A stretch of 64,000 nucleotides of DNA. Origin: Carpediemonas membranifera. Its lineage: Eukaryota > Fornicata. Below are positions 37,455-45,911 of the stretch, piece by piece. The notes beneath the pieces are model-generated. The model was not told where the DNA came from. It did no database searches and saw only the letters and a program-made list of their open reading frames with translations. The DNA lies in the NCBI GenBank assembly GCA_019828565.1, contig JAHDYR010000012.1, positions 310,001-374,000 of the forward strand, read 5' to 3'. A program made the position numbers and the translations under genes. How positions within the stretch are numbered: the stretch's first letter is position 1; each line of letters begins with the position of its first letter.

Positions 37455-38195
37455 TTATCCCACAAAACGGTTCCTGCTGCCGTTACGCCTGTCCCTGCGC
37501 TTGTCCTTGTCCTTCTCCTGCAGCTTGGCGATGACCTCCATGATCTTGACAGCGAGGCGAACGAAGTCACCAAACAGAATGAATGCGCCGTAGACGTAGT
37601 CATCGTCTGGGACTACGCGGAGGACGCGGTCCGTGTCAACGACGACGTACAAACACTCAACAAGGAGGGAGACGCCGAGGTAGAGAAGAGAGTCGACGCG
37701 GCGGTGCAGGACGAGCGCGCTGATGGTGTAGACAAGCGAGCACAGGCTGAGCGCACCAATGCCGAAGGCGGCGCCAATGGCAGGGGAGGGTTGCTTACGG
37801 CGCTTGAGGGTGTATGCGGTGAGGCCGACGAAGGGCACGAGGGCGAGACCGAGGCCTGCCGCAGTGAGAGAAGGGTCGTGGAAGGCCATGGCGCCCATGG
37901 GAAGAGACATGAGGGCCGTGGCGGCGGTGAAGAGGGCGAGATTAGCAGGGTGCTTCTTGCGGTAGAAGTACAGGGCCAGAGAGAGGCCGAGGAATGTCAG
38001 GATGAAGATGAAGGGATGGGAAAGAACACTCAAGCATACCGACGGGAATATTGTGGACAGAATGAAGGTCAGTGCCGTGAGGAGCACGATTTGTGAGGTC
38101 AGAAGGCCATAGACCTTTCCCACGAACTCATATCGGTCTGTGGGATGCGCGTTATAGTTTCTATAGCTGTTATCCGTGTAGCTTCGATAGCTCAT
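37455..38195 (-). CDS. TMBIM/Bax inhibitor-1 family membrane protein, 246 aa
   Basis: The protein begins with a Tyr-rich polar N terminus and then RYEFVGKVYGLLTSQIVLLTALTF, matching the family's 'R..F..KVYG.L..QL..T' opening. Six or seven hydrophobic helices follow (for example PFIFILTFLGLSLALYFY and LALVPFVGLTAYTL). The C-terminal DDYVYGAFILFGDFVRLAVKIMEVI corresponds to the conserved 'Y..A.ALY.D...LFL' helix. These proteins are ER/Golgi Ca2+-leak channels and stress regulators. The C terminus is strongly basic. The family call is secure; the subgroup (LFG against BI-1) is not. Confidence 0.88.
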   Translation of the reverse strand: MSYRSYTDNSYRNYNAHPTDRYEFVGKVYGLLTSQIVLLTALTFILSTIFPSVCLSVLSHPFIFILTFLGLSLALYFYRKKHPANLALFTAATALMSLPMGAMAFHDPSLTAAGLGLALVPFVGLTAYTLKRRKQPSPAIGAAFGIGALSLCSLVYTISALVLHRRVDSLLYLGVSLLVECLYVVVDTDRVLRVVPDDDYVYGAFILFGDFVRLAVKIMEVIAKLQEKDKDKRRDRRNGSRNRFVG

Positions 38196-38347
38196 CGGTC
38201 GTTTGGTTGAATAATGACGTGGCGTGACAGTCGAGTCGGATCAATCTCCCGATCTCAGGGCCCTGCCGACAATCACCACCCACCAGCCAGCCCAACCCGG
38301 CGCTGCGATTTATCCGTGTGAATCAAGTAACATGCTTTCAAGACCCC

Positions 38348-39715
38348 TCACACCAACTGGTGTGCCCCGGCATCCCGTCTGCTGAGGTACTCCGCCCTCG
38401 CCTTGTTAAACCGGTGCAGTATAAGGGGTCGCCACGTGTCGCTGTCTAGCGACCACCGCTTGATGATCCCGTCGGCGAGCTGGTAGACATCGTCGCCCTC
38501 CCGGACCCGAACGACCTCCGCCCTCTTCTGAACGCCCAGGTCGGTCAGCTTCACCTGGTACAGCACAGGCCTCGCAGTTTTAGGCGGGGTCAGATTGGGC
38601 GGTCGGGCGGAATCTGCCCGGCGAGCAAACTCAGCCCGGCGACGCTCCCTCATGCGGCCGGTGCGGCGGGCCATGTGACGGTCCAGACCCTCCTGGACGA
38701 GCGCCATGACCTGCTCGCGGTGGTCGAAGGTCAACCCGTACCTTTGCCTGATCGCCTCGGCGACGTCGAAGGCGTTGTCTGTCTCATGTACCAGCTGGAC
38801 GTGCTGACCGCCATTACGGGGCAGGTTGATCTCTATCTCGAAGTGGGTGTCGCCCAGGTCTGACCGGCGCTTGTGTCTTGGGTATGGCGACTTCCTGGCA
38901 TCCCTGGACGGCGACAGCAAGGGCGAGGTCGGGGTGCTCCGACTGAGCGATGGTTCAGGGCTGGGGCTCACATCGATGTTCATCCGCCTCAGCATCCGCT
39001 CAGCCCGCTCTACACCAGTGGGGGACGACCATGCGTCCCTCTCGACGACCAGCTGGGGCGACGGCGGGGGCAGCGGTGGGGGTGCTCGGGAGACGCGCCG
39101 CATGCCAGCCTCCAGTGCCCGTCGGATGTGGGCCCTGAGGACGAGGAACTCGAAGTCGTGACCGGACCCTGCGCTGCCACCGGACATAAAGTGCGCGTAG
39201 GTGGGACTGGCGGGGTCGAGGGCGGTGACCTGGGCGTGGGTGGCGTGGAGGGCTGCTGAGGTGGGCTCAATGAGCTCCTGACGCCGCTCTCGGCTTCCAC
39301 TATCGTTCGCGATGACGTCGAAGTCATGAACCGACAAGATAATGTTGGGTCGGCCCCCAGCTGCCACCACGTCGTGGTGCTGGGCTCCAGACCGTCTGGA
39401 GATGACGTCGTAGAGCTGTTTGATGCGGTCGATGCTCAGTTGGTTGGCAAGGCCCGTCCGCTCGGCCTGCACTCGGTCAATGAAGATTACGTGGTCTGCA
39501 ACGTCCTCGGGGATATCCGAGGGCTCTTGTATGTTCATAATAGTCATTGAAACGCGGCAAGAAGGCTCCGTATCGACCTTGAACTGGTATTGTCGGCCGA
39601 AATCAGTTTCCCGCTCAAAGACGTCTTCCAGCACAGATTTGAGCCTCTGGCTGCACATTTGTTGGAAAACTCCGCCCGAATCAGCCACTAACATGCGGCG
39701 ATCCACGTCCTGCAT
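38348..39715 (-). CDS. Hypothetical protein, 455 aa
   Basis: I do not recognise this protein. The N-terminal about 150 residues have alternating strands and helices (VSMTIMNIQEP, DHVIFIDRV, NIILSVHDFDVI) like a P-loop or GTPase-like fold, but no P-loop is visible. A disordered Ser/Pro middle (about 215-300) follows. The C-terminal third has two related blocks (FEIEINLPRNGGQHVQLVHETDNAFDVAEAIRQRYGL and YQVKLTDLGVQKRAEVVRVREGDDVYQLADGII) that look like paired ubiquitin/RBD-like modules. The first ATG in frame is used; sense-like codons continue upstream to a stop, so an upstream exon is possible. It starts 60 bp after the HGH1 stop. Confidence 0.55.
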   Translation of the reverse strand: MQDVDRRMLVADSGGVFQQMCSQRLKSVLEDVFERETDFGRQYQFKVDTEPSCRVSMTIMNIQEPSDIPEDVADHVIFIDRVQAERTGLANQLSIDRIKQLYDVISRRSGAQHHDVVAAGGRPNIILSVHDFDVIANDSGSRERRQELIEPTSAALHATHAQVTALDPASPTYAHFMSGGSAGSGHDFEFLVLRAHIRRALEAGMRRVSRAPPPLPPPSPQLVVERDAWSSPTGVERAERMLRRMNIDVSPSPEPSLSRSTPTSPLLSPSRDARKSPYPRHKRRSDLGDTHFEIEINLPRNGGQHVQLVHETDNAFDVAEAIRQRYGLTFDHREQVMALVQEGLDRHMARRTGRMRERRRAEFARRADSARPPNLTPPKTARPVLYQVKLTDLGVQKRAEVVRVREGDDVYQLADGIIKRWSLDSDTWRPLILHRFNKARAEYLSRRDAGAHQLV

Positions 39716-39775
39716 CCCGTTCCAGGTTTCGATGTTGTGCAGGATAAGGGTTATCCGATTTATGTGCTCAATAGT

Positions 39776-40819
39776 CTACAGATCGTCCTCGTCGATCTCT
39801 TCCACAGCAGGCGCCCTCCTCCCAGGCTTGGGTTCAGGCACGGGGACGGCGTCCGGGTCGCCTTCCTCCTTCGGCATGAACCAATTCACCAGCGTCTCGA
39901 TGGCGGCCTTCAGAGCCTCGTCAGAGGTGGCCTTGTCTAGTTCCCTGAGCAGCGGGTAGATACCGCACCCCCTGAGGACGTCCCGACCCTCCCTGGTGTG
40001 GCACAGCCCGGCAAGCGCCTCGACGGCTGTGGTCTGCAGGGCCTCAGCGGAAACCGGGTGGTTGCCGGTGCGGGTCGAGTCTATAGCGATCCTGACGTCG
40101 AACGGCATGCTCTTCCGGTCGTCCTCGTCGAACTCGCCCGGGGTGACGAGGAACAACATCATGGAGGGCACGGTCCTCATCAGGGCTGCTCTGACACCCC
40201 CCTCCTTGCCGGAGAATGCGATGTTCTTCACGAGCTGGGCGGCGAACTCCTCTGTCTTCTTCATCTCGAGCATTGCCATGATCCTGGGCATGCACGCCTC
40301 AGAGGCTAGGATCAGCCGGACGGCCTCGAGTCGGGAGAGGTTCACGAGCAGGTGGCGGATGTTGGGGCCGGGCTGGGCCTTGTCCTCGGCCATTGCGAGG
40401 TATTTGAGAAGATAGAGACGGGAGGCCTTGGCGGCGTCGGGGTACTGCTTGAACTGGAAGAACTTCTCGCAGGCATCGTCGGATATGCGGGTGAGGTTGC
40501 ACAGGATGGCGGACATGACCTCGCGAACAGCGGGGTTGGCGAGGATCCCGTCTCTCAGCATCGCCACGAGACCAAGGTCAACGAGACGCGGCACCTGGGT
40601 GTCGTGGATCGAGAGCTGAGCTATGCTAGGAAGTACAAGGCCGCCAAACTGTGTAGGGAGCAGCTTGGCCAGGTTCACGGTGAGAGTGGGGCACTCGTAC
40701 AGATCAGGCTCGCTGATGGAAGCGAGGAGCTGCGGGAGCGTGGGAAGAGCTTGTTGAAGAACTGCAGGTTGATCCGGCGTCAAAAGACCGGCCAATTCTT
40801 TCAGAGCGGCTGAATCCAT
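39776..40819 (-). CDS. HGH1: HGH1 homologue (armadillo-like), 347 aa
   Basis: Helical ARM-type repeats run through the protein. Conserved HGH1 blocks are visible: SAILCNLTR, LLVNLSRLEAVR, LVKNIAFSGK, and the C-terminal domain TREGRDVLRGCGIYPLLREL, matching the family's 'T..GRE.LR..GVY.I+REL'. Length fits the family (about 350-390). In yeast, HGH1 is a cochaperone for folding of elongation factor eEF2. The tail is acidic (EEIDEDDL). Two upstream motifs are shared with other genes: CTGATACATGA (40871-40881) and GCCAACGAGACGCC (40824-40837). Confidence 0.85.
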   Translation of the reverse strand: MDSAALKELAGLLTPDQPAVLQQALPTLPQLLASISEPDLYECPTLTVNLAKLLPTQFGGLVLPSIAQLSIHDTQVPRLVDLGLVAMLRDGILANPAVREVMSAILCNLTRISDDACEKFFQFKQYPDAAKASRLYLLKYLAMAEDKAQPGPNIRHLLVNLSRLEAVRLILASEACMPRIMAMLEMKKTEEFAAQLVKNIAFSGKEGGVRAALMRTVPSMMLFLVTPGEFDEDDRKSMPFDVRIAIDSTRTGNHPVSAEALQTTAVEALAGLCHTREGRDVLRGCGIYPLLRELDKATSDEALKAAIETLVNWFMPKEEGDPDAVPVPEPKPGRRAPAVEEIDEDDL

Positions 40820-41138
40820 GGCTGGCGTCTCGTTGGCAACGAATTACGTGTATACATGCTGATGCATCCTTCATGTATCAGATAAAGGTTCCCATATCGA
40901 CCGAGAAAGGACAAGGCAGCAATATAACGGGCAAACCGATTCACTTCTGAGCATCATTCTTCGGTTGTTCCGGTTCGAAGCCGCGGTCCGATCAGCCTGG
41001 GAAAGGAAACTTTATCAAACGCGCCAGGCACAATGTTCGTATCACTCGCCAGGCCACAGTTGGTCGAACACCCACAGCAGCATGCATTGGTGTCGTTGGC
41101 TGACATCATGGCGGAGATGCCGGCATCAGAAGCTCTCC
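40820..41138. other. Intergenic region, 319 bp
   Basis: It contains the upstream motifs of the HGH1 gene. Short frames in the rest look non-coding. Nothing else is seen. Confidence 0.5.
40871..40881 (-). promoter_or_regulatory. CTGATACATGA motif upstream of HGH1 gene
   Basis: Identical to the motif before the VAP gene, 52 bp from this ATG. Proposed core-promoter element. Confidence 0.35.
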
Positions 41139-41363
41139 TCAGAAAACGACGAATACAACGAGCAATATGAAGGCAACTAGAACATTCCAGCACAGGATAA
41201 CGACCCTCAAGTAGTGGAGCACGTGGAAGAAGTTCAAAATCTTGGCAATGATGCTATCCTCGCTCCTCATGGAACGCTGTCTCATGAACTTGAAGTTTAG
41301 GATCGCACCAGCATTCACGAACAAGGTGATGGCGATCAGAAGGTCAGAGAGGTTGAAGAACAT
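41139..41363 (-). CDS. SMIM7-like small integral membrane protein, 74 aa
   Basis: Two hydrophobic helices flank a short charged loop. The first, LLIAITLFVNAGAILNFKF, closely follows the SMIM7 pattern 'LL...L+NAGA+LNFK'. The second contains HYLRVVILCWNVLVAFI, like the SMIM7 'RYFRIFIALWNIFM' stretch. SMIM7 is a small conserved membrane protein of about 75 residues with an unknown molecular role. The ATG ends at 41363 and a promoter-like CTGATATGTGA lies 44 bp upstream (41407-41417). Despite its size, the full-length match makes it credible. Confidence 0.82.
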   Translation of the reverse strand: MFFNLSDLLIAITLFVNAGAILNFKFMRQRSMRSEDSIIAKILNFFHVLHYLRVVILCWNVLVAFILLVVFVVF

Positions 41364-41406
41364 TTGCTTGTGCTCGTTGCTGGTCGAATTACGTGATACA
41401 TAGTCA

Positions 41407-41417
41407 TCACATATCAG
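41407..41417 (-). promoter_or_regulatory. CTGATATGTGA motif upstream of SMIM7-like gene
   Basis: Differs at two positions from the motif at the VAP and HGH1 genes and sits at the same distance (44 bp) from its ATG. Confidence 0.3.
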
Positions 41418-41473
41418 CTACCAAATGATGACTTGGGCGCATGCTCGCTTTACTATATAAATACTGCCCGCCG

Positions 41474-42787
41474 TCACCCCAATACGAGCCAGGCCGTCCA
41501 CATCATGGCCTGCTTAGCTAAGAACCGCGCCTTCCCCCAGCCCCACGCCCACAGCGGCGCTAGCCACTCCACCAGTGCCAGGATGCTGTGGTATACCAGC
41601 ATAATGAGGGCGGTGCGGCCCCACCCGGCATGCATGGGGTCGAATTTTGTGTTGATCGCGCCAGTCAAGAAGTTTGCCATCATGAAGACGTACAGCTGGT
41701 GTTTGCCGATCTGGGCGATGGTGAAGGACCAGCAGCCCTTCCTCCGCCTGCAGTCGGCCATCATGAGAATCGCCAGAGACATCAGCATCGTCGCCAGCTG
41801 CAGCAGCCCGTACGAGGGCGACCCCAACTGTCGGGACGGAGGGCTCAGCCAGACGGAGAGGAGGGCGACCACGGAGGCCGTGCGGGCGTAGGAGCGGGCC
41901 CGTGCGGTGTAATCCCGGACCGGGGTCGACTTGATGTCATCCCCGACGATCTCGGCGAAGAGGATGATGGGCAGGCTGCCGAGCACGCAGAGGAAGAACT
42001 CCGCGTTGATGGCGAGCAGGCCCGTGCGGCGTCCGTTGAAGACCCACGGCGCCAGGCCTGTGCACTGAATGGCATACTCATGGAGAGTCATGACGACGCC
42101 GAGCACGGCCACGAGGGCACGCTGGTCGATGTCTAGGATCTGCCGGACCATGCGGACAATGGCGATGATGAGGAAGAAGTTGCCGTGTCGGCCGTACTCG
42201 GAGAGCGGTTGGTAGTAGCCACCGACGACGACAATGTACAGCCGCACAAGCCCCCAGAACCAAAGCTGCCTCAGCCCCACAAAGGTCCGCCAGAGACGGG
42301 TGAAGTAGTTGCCCTTCGGCCTATGTCTGACGATGCCGTTGGCGCATGTGAAGAGGCCGACGCCGATGTCCATGAGAGCGTAGCCGTAGCCCTCGGACTT
42401 GTGGTTGCCGTAGGGGAAGTTGTAGTGGTCTGCGGCGGTGATGAGGGTGACTACGATGAGCATGAGGTTGGACCGGAACATGGTGACCACCCATGGGCGT
42501 TGGTCCGGCTTTGGGTAGAGACGCCGCTGGGAACGCTGGGTGATGGCGAGGAAGGAGACGAAAAGGCCGCCGAAAACAATGAATGAAAGCTCAACTGACA
42601 GGAAACCAATGCAGGCGACAGATGCCTGGAAGAGAACAAACTCTAGCAGAAAGCGAACAATGATCAGGTTAGATATTGGCGCCACGAGGGTGTGAAAGAT
42701 GCCATTTAAGAGCGGTATGGATAGGAAGTTTGCTGTGCTTGCTGTCCACTCGAAGGACCGTGGATCAAAGGTCACTGGTGGGAGCAT
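41474..42787 (-). CDS. PIG-W/GWT1 GPI-inositol acyltransferase, 437 aa
   Basis: A polytopic protein with about 12 hydrophobic helices. Family landmarks are DIGVGLFTCANGIV (the 'D.GVGSFVFS.G' block), the basic RHRPKGN, EYGRHGNFFLIIAIV (the 'EYGVHWNFF' block) and, in the latter half, HEYAIQCTGL. PIG-W acylates inositol of GlcN-PI in the ER as a step of GPI-anchor synthesis, so this organism should make GPI anchors. Length is close to the family's (about 450-500). AGTAAA (41449-41454, minus) lies about 20 bp after the stop. Confidence 0.88.
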   Translation of the reverse strand: MLPPVTFDPRSFEWTASTANFLSIPLLNGIFHTLVAPISNLIIVRFLLEFVLFQASVACIGFLSVELSFIVFGGLFVSFLAITQRSQRRLYPKPDQRPWVVTMFRSNLMLIVVTLITAADHYNFPYGNHKSEGYGYALMDIGVGLFTCANGIVRHRPKGNYFTRLWRTFVGLRQLWFWGLVRLYIVVVGGYYQPLSEYGRHGNFFLIIAIVRMVRQILDIDQRALVAVLGVVMTLHEYAIQCTGLAPWVFNGRRTGLLAINAEFFLCVLGSLPIILFAEIVGDDIKSTPVRDYTARARSYARTASVVALLSVWLSPPSRQLGSPSYGLLQLATMLMSLAILMMADCRRRKGCWSFTIAQIGKHQLYVFMMANFLTGAINTKFDPMHAGWGRTALIMLVYHSILALVEWLAPLWAWGWGKARFLAKQAMMWTAWLVLG

Positions 42788-42830
42788 ATCGTGTCATCGG
42801 CAAACCTGCACCTCGCCTAATCCCCGTCTG

Positions 42831-44564
42831 TTACCTCACCGGCGTGTTGAACGCCGACGGTACCTGTGCCGCGGTCAGCACCCGGTTGCCCCTGGTGCTG
42901 CCGGGGCGCCACACCGAGGCGGACTCCGTGGGCATGGCGGTCTCATCGTCTAGACCAGGCGTCATGGGGGGACTCCGCGCAATGTCGGCCTCGATCTCCG
43001 CCTCGTCCAGGTTGACACTTGAATCGAGACGGGGCCTCTTGATCTCGTTCGTGGTGATCTTGAGCTTCGTCTGGAACAGGTTCCTCGGGTTAACGTGCGC
43101 CATGTCTCGCCGACTGTCGCCCGTCACCATCTTGTTCTTGGGTGTGCACTGTGCCAGCGTGGGCTTGAGGCGGCTCCCCTCGTCGCACGACTCGATGAAC
43201 TTGGCTGCGGCAGATCTGACACTATCCCGGACAAGCTGATCATTCGATGAGGTCAAGATCTGTACAACGACCTCCTGGAACTGCCCCGGGATGACGAGGG
43301 ACACCTGCTCGCCCTTAAGTCTGAAGGGCTCGTGTTGTGACCATGACCAGAACAACATGTGGTTGACGGGGTTCTGCTCCTTCATCGCCATGTCAAGCTT
43401 GGTCTTCGTGACATACACGATGGCAGAGGGCACCGGGCTCCCGTCTGCAATGGACGTCTTCACGATGCCGTCGACGATCTCGGCCTCAGTCATCTGGGAC
43501 AGGGCTGTGCTGCCCTTGGACTTGACTCCCACGGTCACCTCGAGCACGGAGAAGTACAGCTGACGCCGCCGCACCTTCGCGAGGATGACCTGAGCCTTGG
43601 CCATGCCCGCGTCGCCTGTGGGGTTGGGGTGCCGCTCGATGTCCCTCACGATGCAGTCGGTCATCGTTGAGTACGTTCCGATGTCCATGGCGCCCTCAGT
43701 CAGCCGCATCACCTTGTCCGCGGCCTTGAATGCGTCCATGAGCATCGTGTCGATGACCTTCACGACCCCGTGGGTGTAAACCTGCCGGAACAGCGAGTAC
43801 CGCATGTGGTAGACCTGGAAAGCGTCCCAGGCCACCTTGTGGTGGTAGCAGATAGGCGACCACTGGTTGCTACTCTCGGGGAAGACCCTAGCATGCTCCA
43901 GTAGCCTCGTAGTGTTGGGCGTCTGGCGGATGTTGAGACTGTACGCGTCCCGGGCGAGGTAGTCGAGCTTATCCACGTCCAGCGAGTTCGTCTGGTTTGC
44001 TACGATGTCGAACAGGAACCGCTTCTCGTTAGGTGCGTCTTCGATGTTGCCCTTGATCAGCGTCTGCACGAACTTCACGTCCGCACCCGTGTTCTCCACG
44101 CGGTCCCACAGATTGTTCTCCGTCAGCAGCCGGTCCAGAAGAAGGCCAGAACAGCGCTCGTGCGACCATTTGGGGTCCCGTCGCCTCATGAACTGGTCAA
44201 AGAGGTGCGAGTACGGCCCATGCCCCAGATCATGGGTCAGTCCGGCCAGGGTGACGCACTCCATGTCCCTGGTGTTGATCTCGAGCTCGGGCTGGCGGGA
44301 CTGGAGGCCCTCGAGCGCCTTCTTCGCGAGGTGGTAGACACCAAGGCTGTGGGAGAAGCGAGTATGGTCTGCGCTGGGGAATACATAGCATGTGGACCCT
44401 AGTTGGCGTAGATCCCGTAAGCGTTGGAACTCAGGAGTGTCTATTACGTTCACAGCGAAGGGAGAGAGCTCAATCAGCTCGTGAATGGGATCGCTGACCA
44501 TCTTCTTCCTGCTGGCCTTGAGAACAGACTGCTGCGAGGCGAGAAAGCGATGCCCAGTGTCCAT
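42831..44564 (-). CDS. SAMHD1-like HD-domain protein, 577 aa
   Basis: The HD phosphohydrolase domain starts near the N terminus. FQRLRDLRQLGSTCYVFPSADHTRFSHSLG is the SAMHD1 opening (H67, H72), followed by LTHDLGHGPYSH with the HD pair at H111-D112. The distal metal ligand lies in LDVDKLDYLARD. VYHMRYSLFRQVYTH matches the family's 'M..RY.L+..VY.H'. SAMHD1 enzymes hydrolyse dNTPs to nucleosides and triphosphate. The animal SAM domain is absent here. The last about 150 residues are divergent and partly disordered. It begins just after the shared GCCAACGAGACGC element (44566-44578). Confidence 0.88.
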   Translation of the reverse strand: MDTGHRFLASQQSVLKASRKKMVSDPIHELIELSPFAVNVIDTPEFQRLRDLRQLGSTCYVFPSADHTRFSHSLGVYHLAKKALEGLQSRQPELEINTRDMECVTLAGLTHDLGHGPYSHLFDQFMRRRDPKWSHERCSGLLLDRLLTENNLWDRVENTGADVKFVQTLIKGNIEDAPNEKRFLFDIVANQTNSLDVDKLDYLARDAYSLNIRQTPNTTRLLEHARVFPESSNQWSPICYHHKVAWDAFQVYHMRYSLFRQVYTHGVVKVIDTMLMDAFKAADKVMRLTEGAMDIGTYSTMTDCIVRDIERHPNPTGDAGMAKAQVILAKVRRRQLYFSVLEVTVGVKSKGSTALSQMTEAEIVDGIVKTSIADGSPVPSAIVYVTKTKLDMAMKEQNPVNHMLFWSWSQHEPFRLKGEQVSLVIPGQFQEVVVQILTSSNDQLVRDSVRSAAAKFIESCDEGSRLKPTLAQCTPKNKMVTGDSRRDMAHVNPRNLFQTKLKITTNEIKRPRLDSSVNLDEAEIEADIARSPPMTPGLDDETAMPTESASVWRPGSTRGNRVLTAAQVPSAFNTPVR

Positions 44565-44714
44565 AGCGTCTCGTTGGCGTCAATGGCTGTTTTCGCGCGT
44601 TCACTGCCGGTGCACTTTTGGACTCACGCCTTGTGGCCTGAAAGAGAGACTCTGGTAGCCCCTAGAGGGTCGACCATCTCATCCTTGCCATTGCCGTTGC
44701 CTCAGAGTAAGTTC

Positions 44715-45098
44715 TTACTCTTCCTTCTTTACTGTTGTGACCTTGGGCAGGTTGACCTCCTTCTTGGCTGTGGTGTCAGCTGCCTCGAGCTTCACAAGCT
44801 TCTCTTCCACTCGCTTAGCCTCAAGTGAAGCAATGCGCTCGTGGAATCTCTCCTCGAACTCGCGGGAGTTCTGAATACGGAGACTCTGGTAGTGCTCCTT
44901 GTGGCGCTTGAAGTGAAGATCACACTTGACCTCTACGCCCTTGATGGAGAGGCGCCAACGATTGTACAGGTGATCGTCCGTCTCCACGTTCTCACACAGA
45001 AGACGGGACTGGGGATCGATGTCCTTTGCAATCGCCAATAGAATAGCAGAAAGGTCGGAAACATCCCCCTGATGAACTAGATGCTTTGGTTTTGGCAT
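44715..45098 (-). CDS. Hypothetical protein, 127 aa
   Basis: The start is the first ATG (ending at 45098). The middle, RWRLSIKGVEVKCDLHFKRHKEHY, looks like a small beta-alpha unit, and the second half is a charged helix (FEERFHERIASLEAKRVEEKLVKL) ending in Lys/Glu-rich sequence. No family is recognised. There is no signal or membrane segment. It lies between the SAMHD1-like and thioredoxin-like genes, with no functional hint from either. Confidence 0.5.
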   Translation of the reverse strand: MPKPKHLVHQGDVSDLSAILLAIAKDIDPQSRLLCENVETDDHLYNRWRLSIKGVEVKCDLHFKRHKEHYQSLRIQNSREFEERFHERIASLEAKRVEEKLVKLEAADTTAKKEVNLPKVTTVKKEE

Positions 45099-45402
45099 TG
45101 GTAGTATCTCGTATTGTGTCAATTGTCGGCAGTTTTAGGTTAGGTCCAATCTCGCGGTCTTCCTTGCAGAGGGTAACAGCTGGGTCTGTCAGGTCAGCGA
45201 GCATATCACTACCGAGGCCACACATCCATGGTATACAGTAGTACGAGAGCTGCATCATCAACAGAGTGCTTCAGAGTCAAGCGTTTAATACTGCAATACA
45301 AAGTCTTCATGGGCCCTCTGGCCCTGCCCGACATCTGGCTGGCCTCGTCACTGCACCACCCGGCCACTGTGCCTAATCTTTTGATGAGTGCCCAGTGGCA
45401 GC
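45099..45402. other. Intergenic region, 304 bp
   Basis: No coding pattern, repeat or RNA fold was noticed. It should hold the promoter of the 127-aa gene. Confidence 0.45.
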
Positions 45403-45726
45403 TTACCACAGGGACAAGCTTTCGCAGATGCGGATGAGGGTCGCTGGGATGGCGCCCTCCATCCTGTACTTCACGACGCCATCGAGGAAACCGAGGGCCA
45501 CGGGGGTGACGGCGACCTCATGTTCGTCGGCGAACCGGCCGCACGATGCAACGTCTACGAACACCACACGGACGCGGATGGGGAGGCGGCGTGAAGACTC
45601 CTCTCTTAAGAGCTCCACAAGCACTTGAGAAGGGCCACAGTGCGCTGCTGTGAAGATCAGGACAACGGTGTGGCTGTGAGCGACAATATCACGAGCTTCA
45701 GCTTCAGATACAACGATATGAACCAT
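45403..45726 (-). CDS. Thioredoxin-like protein with CGPS active site, 107 aa
   Basis: A single thioredoxin fold: VVLIFTAAHCGPSQVLVELL aligns with the family's 'VV.F.A.WCGPCK...P.L', but the resolving Cys is Ser (C30-G-P-S33) and the preceding Trp is His. The VTPV cis-Pro site and the strand ALGFLDGVVKYRMEGA are present. One remaining cysteine allows only monothiol chemistry or a structural role. The start at MVHIVVSEAEA (ATG ending at 45726) gives the usual thioredoxin length. Confidence 0.75.
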   Translation of the reverse strand: MVHIVVSEAEARDIVAHSHTVVLIFTAAHCGPSQVLVELLREESSRRLPIRVRVVFVDVASCGRFADEHEVAVTPVALGFLDGVVKYRMEGAIPATLIRICESLSLW

Positions 45727-45911
45727 ATTTGCTGCAGTAGTTGCTGAGATCGTGTGCACGGCTCACGATTCTCAGTCGACAGATCGTCGTTCGACTCGAC
45801 TCAAAAGCAGTTTCTGCCGCGTCTCCCGCACGATTGGGGCACAGCCATGGAAGAAGGACGTGTGCCCCCGCCGCTAGCCATACTAGAGTTTATATCATAC
45901 ACCAATGCTTC

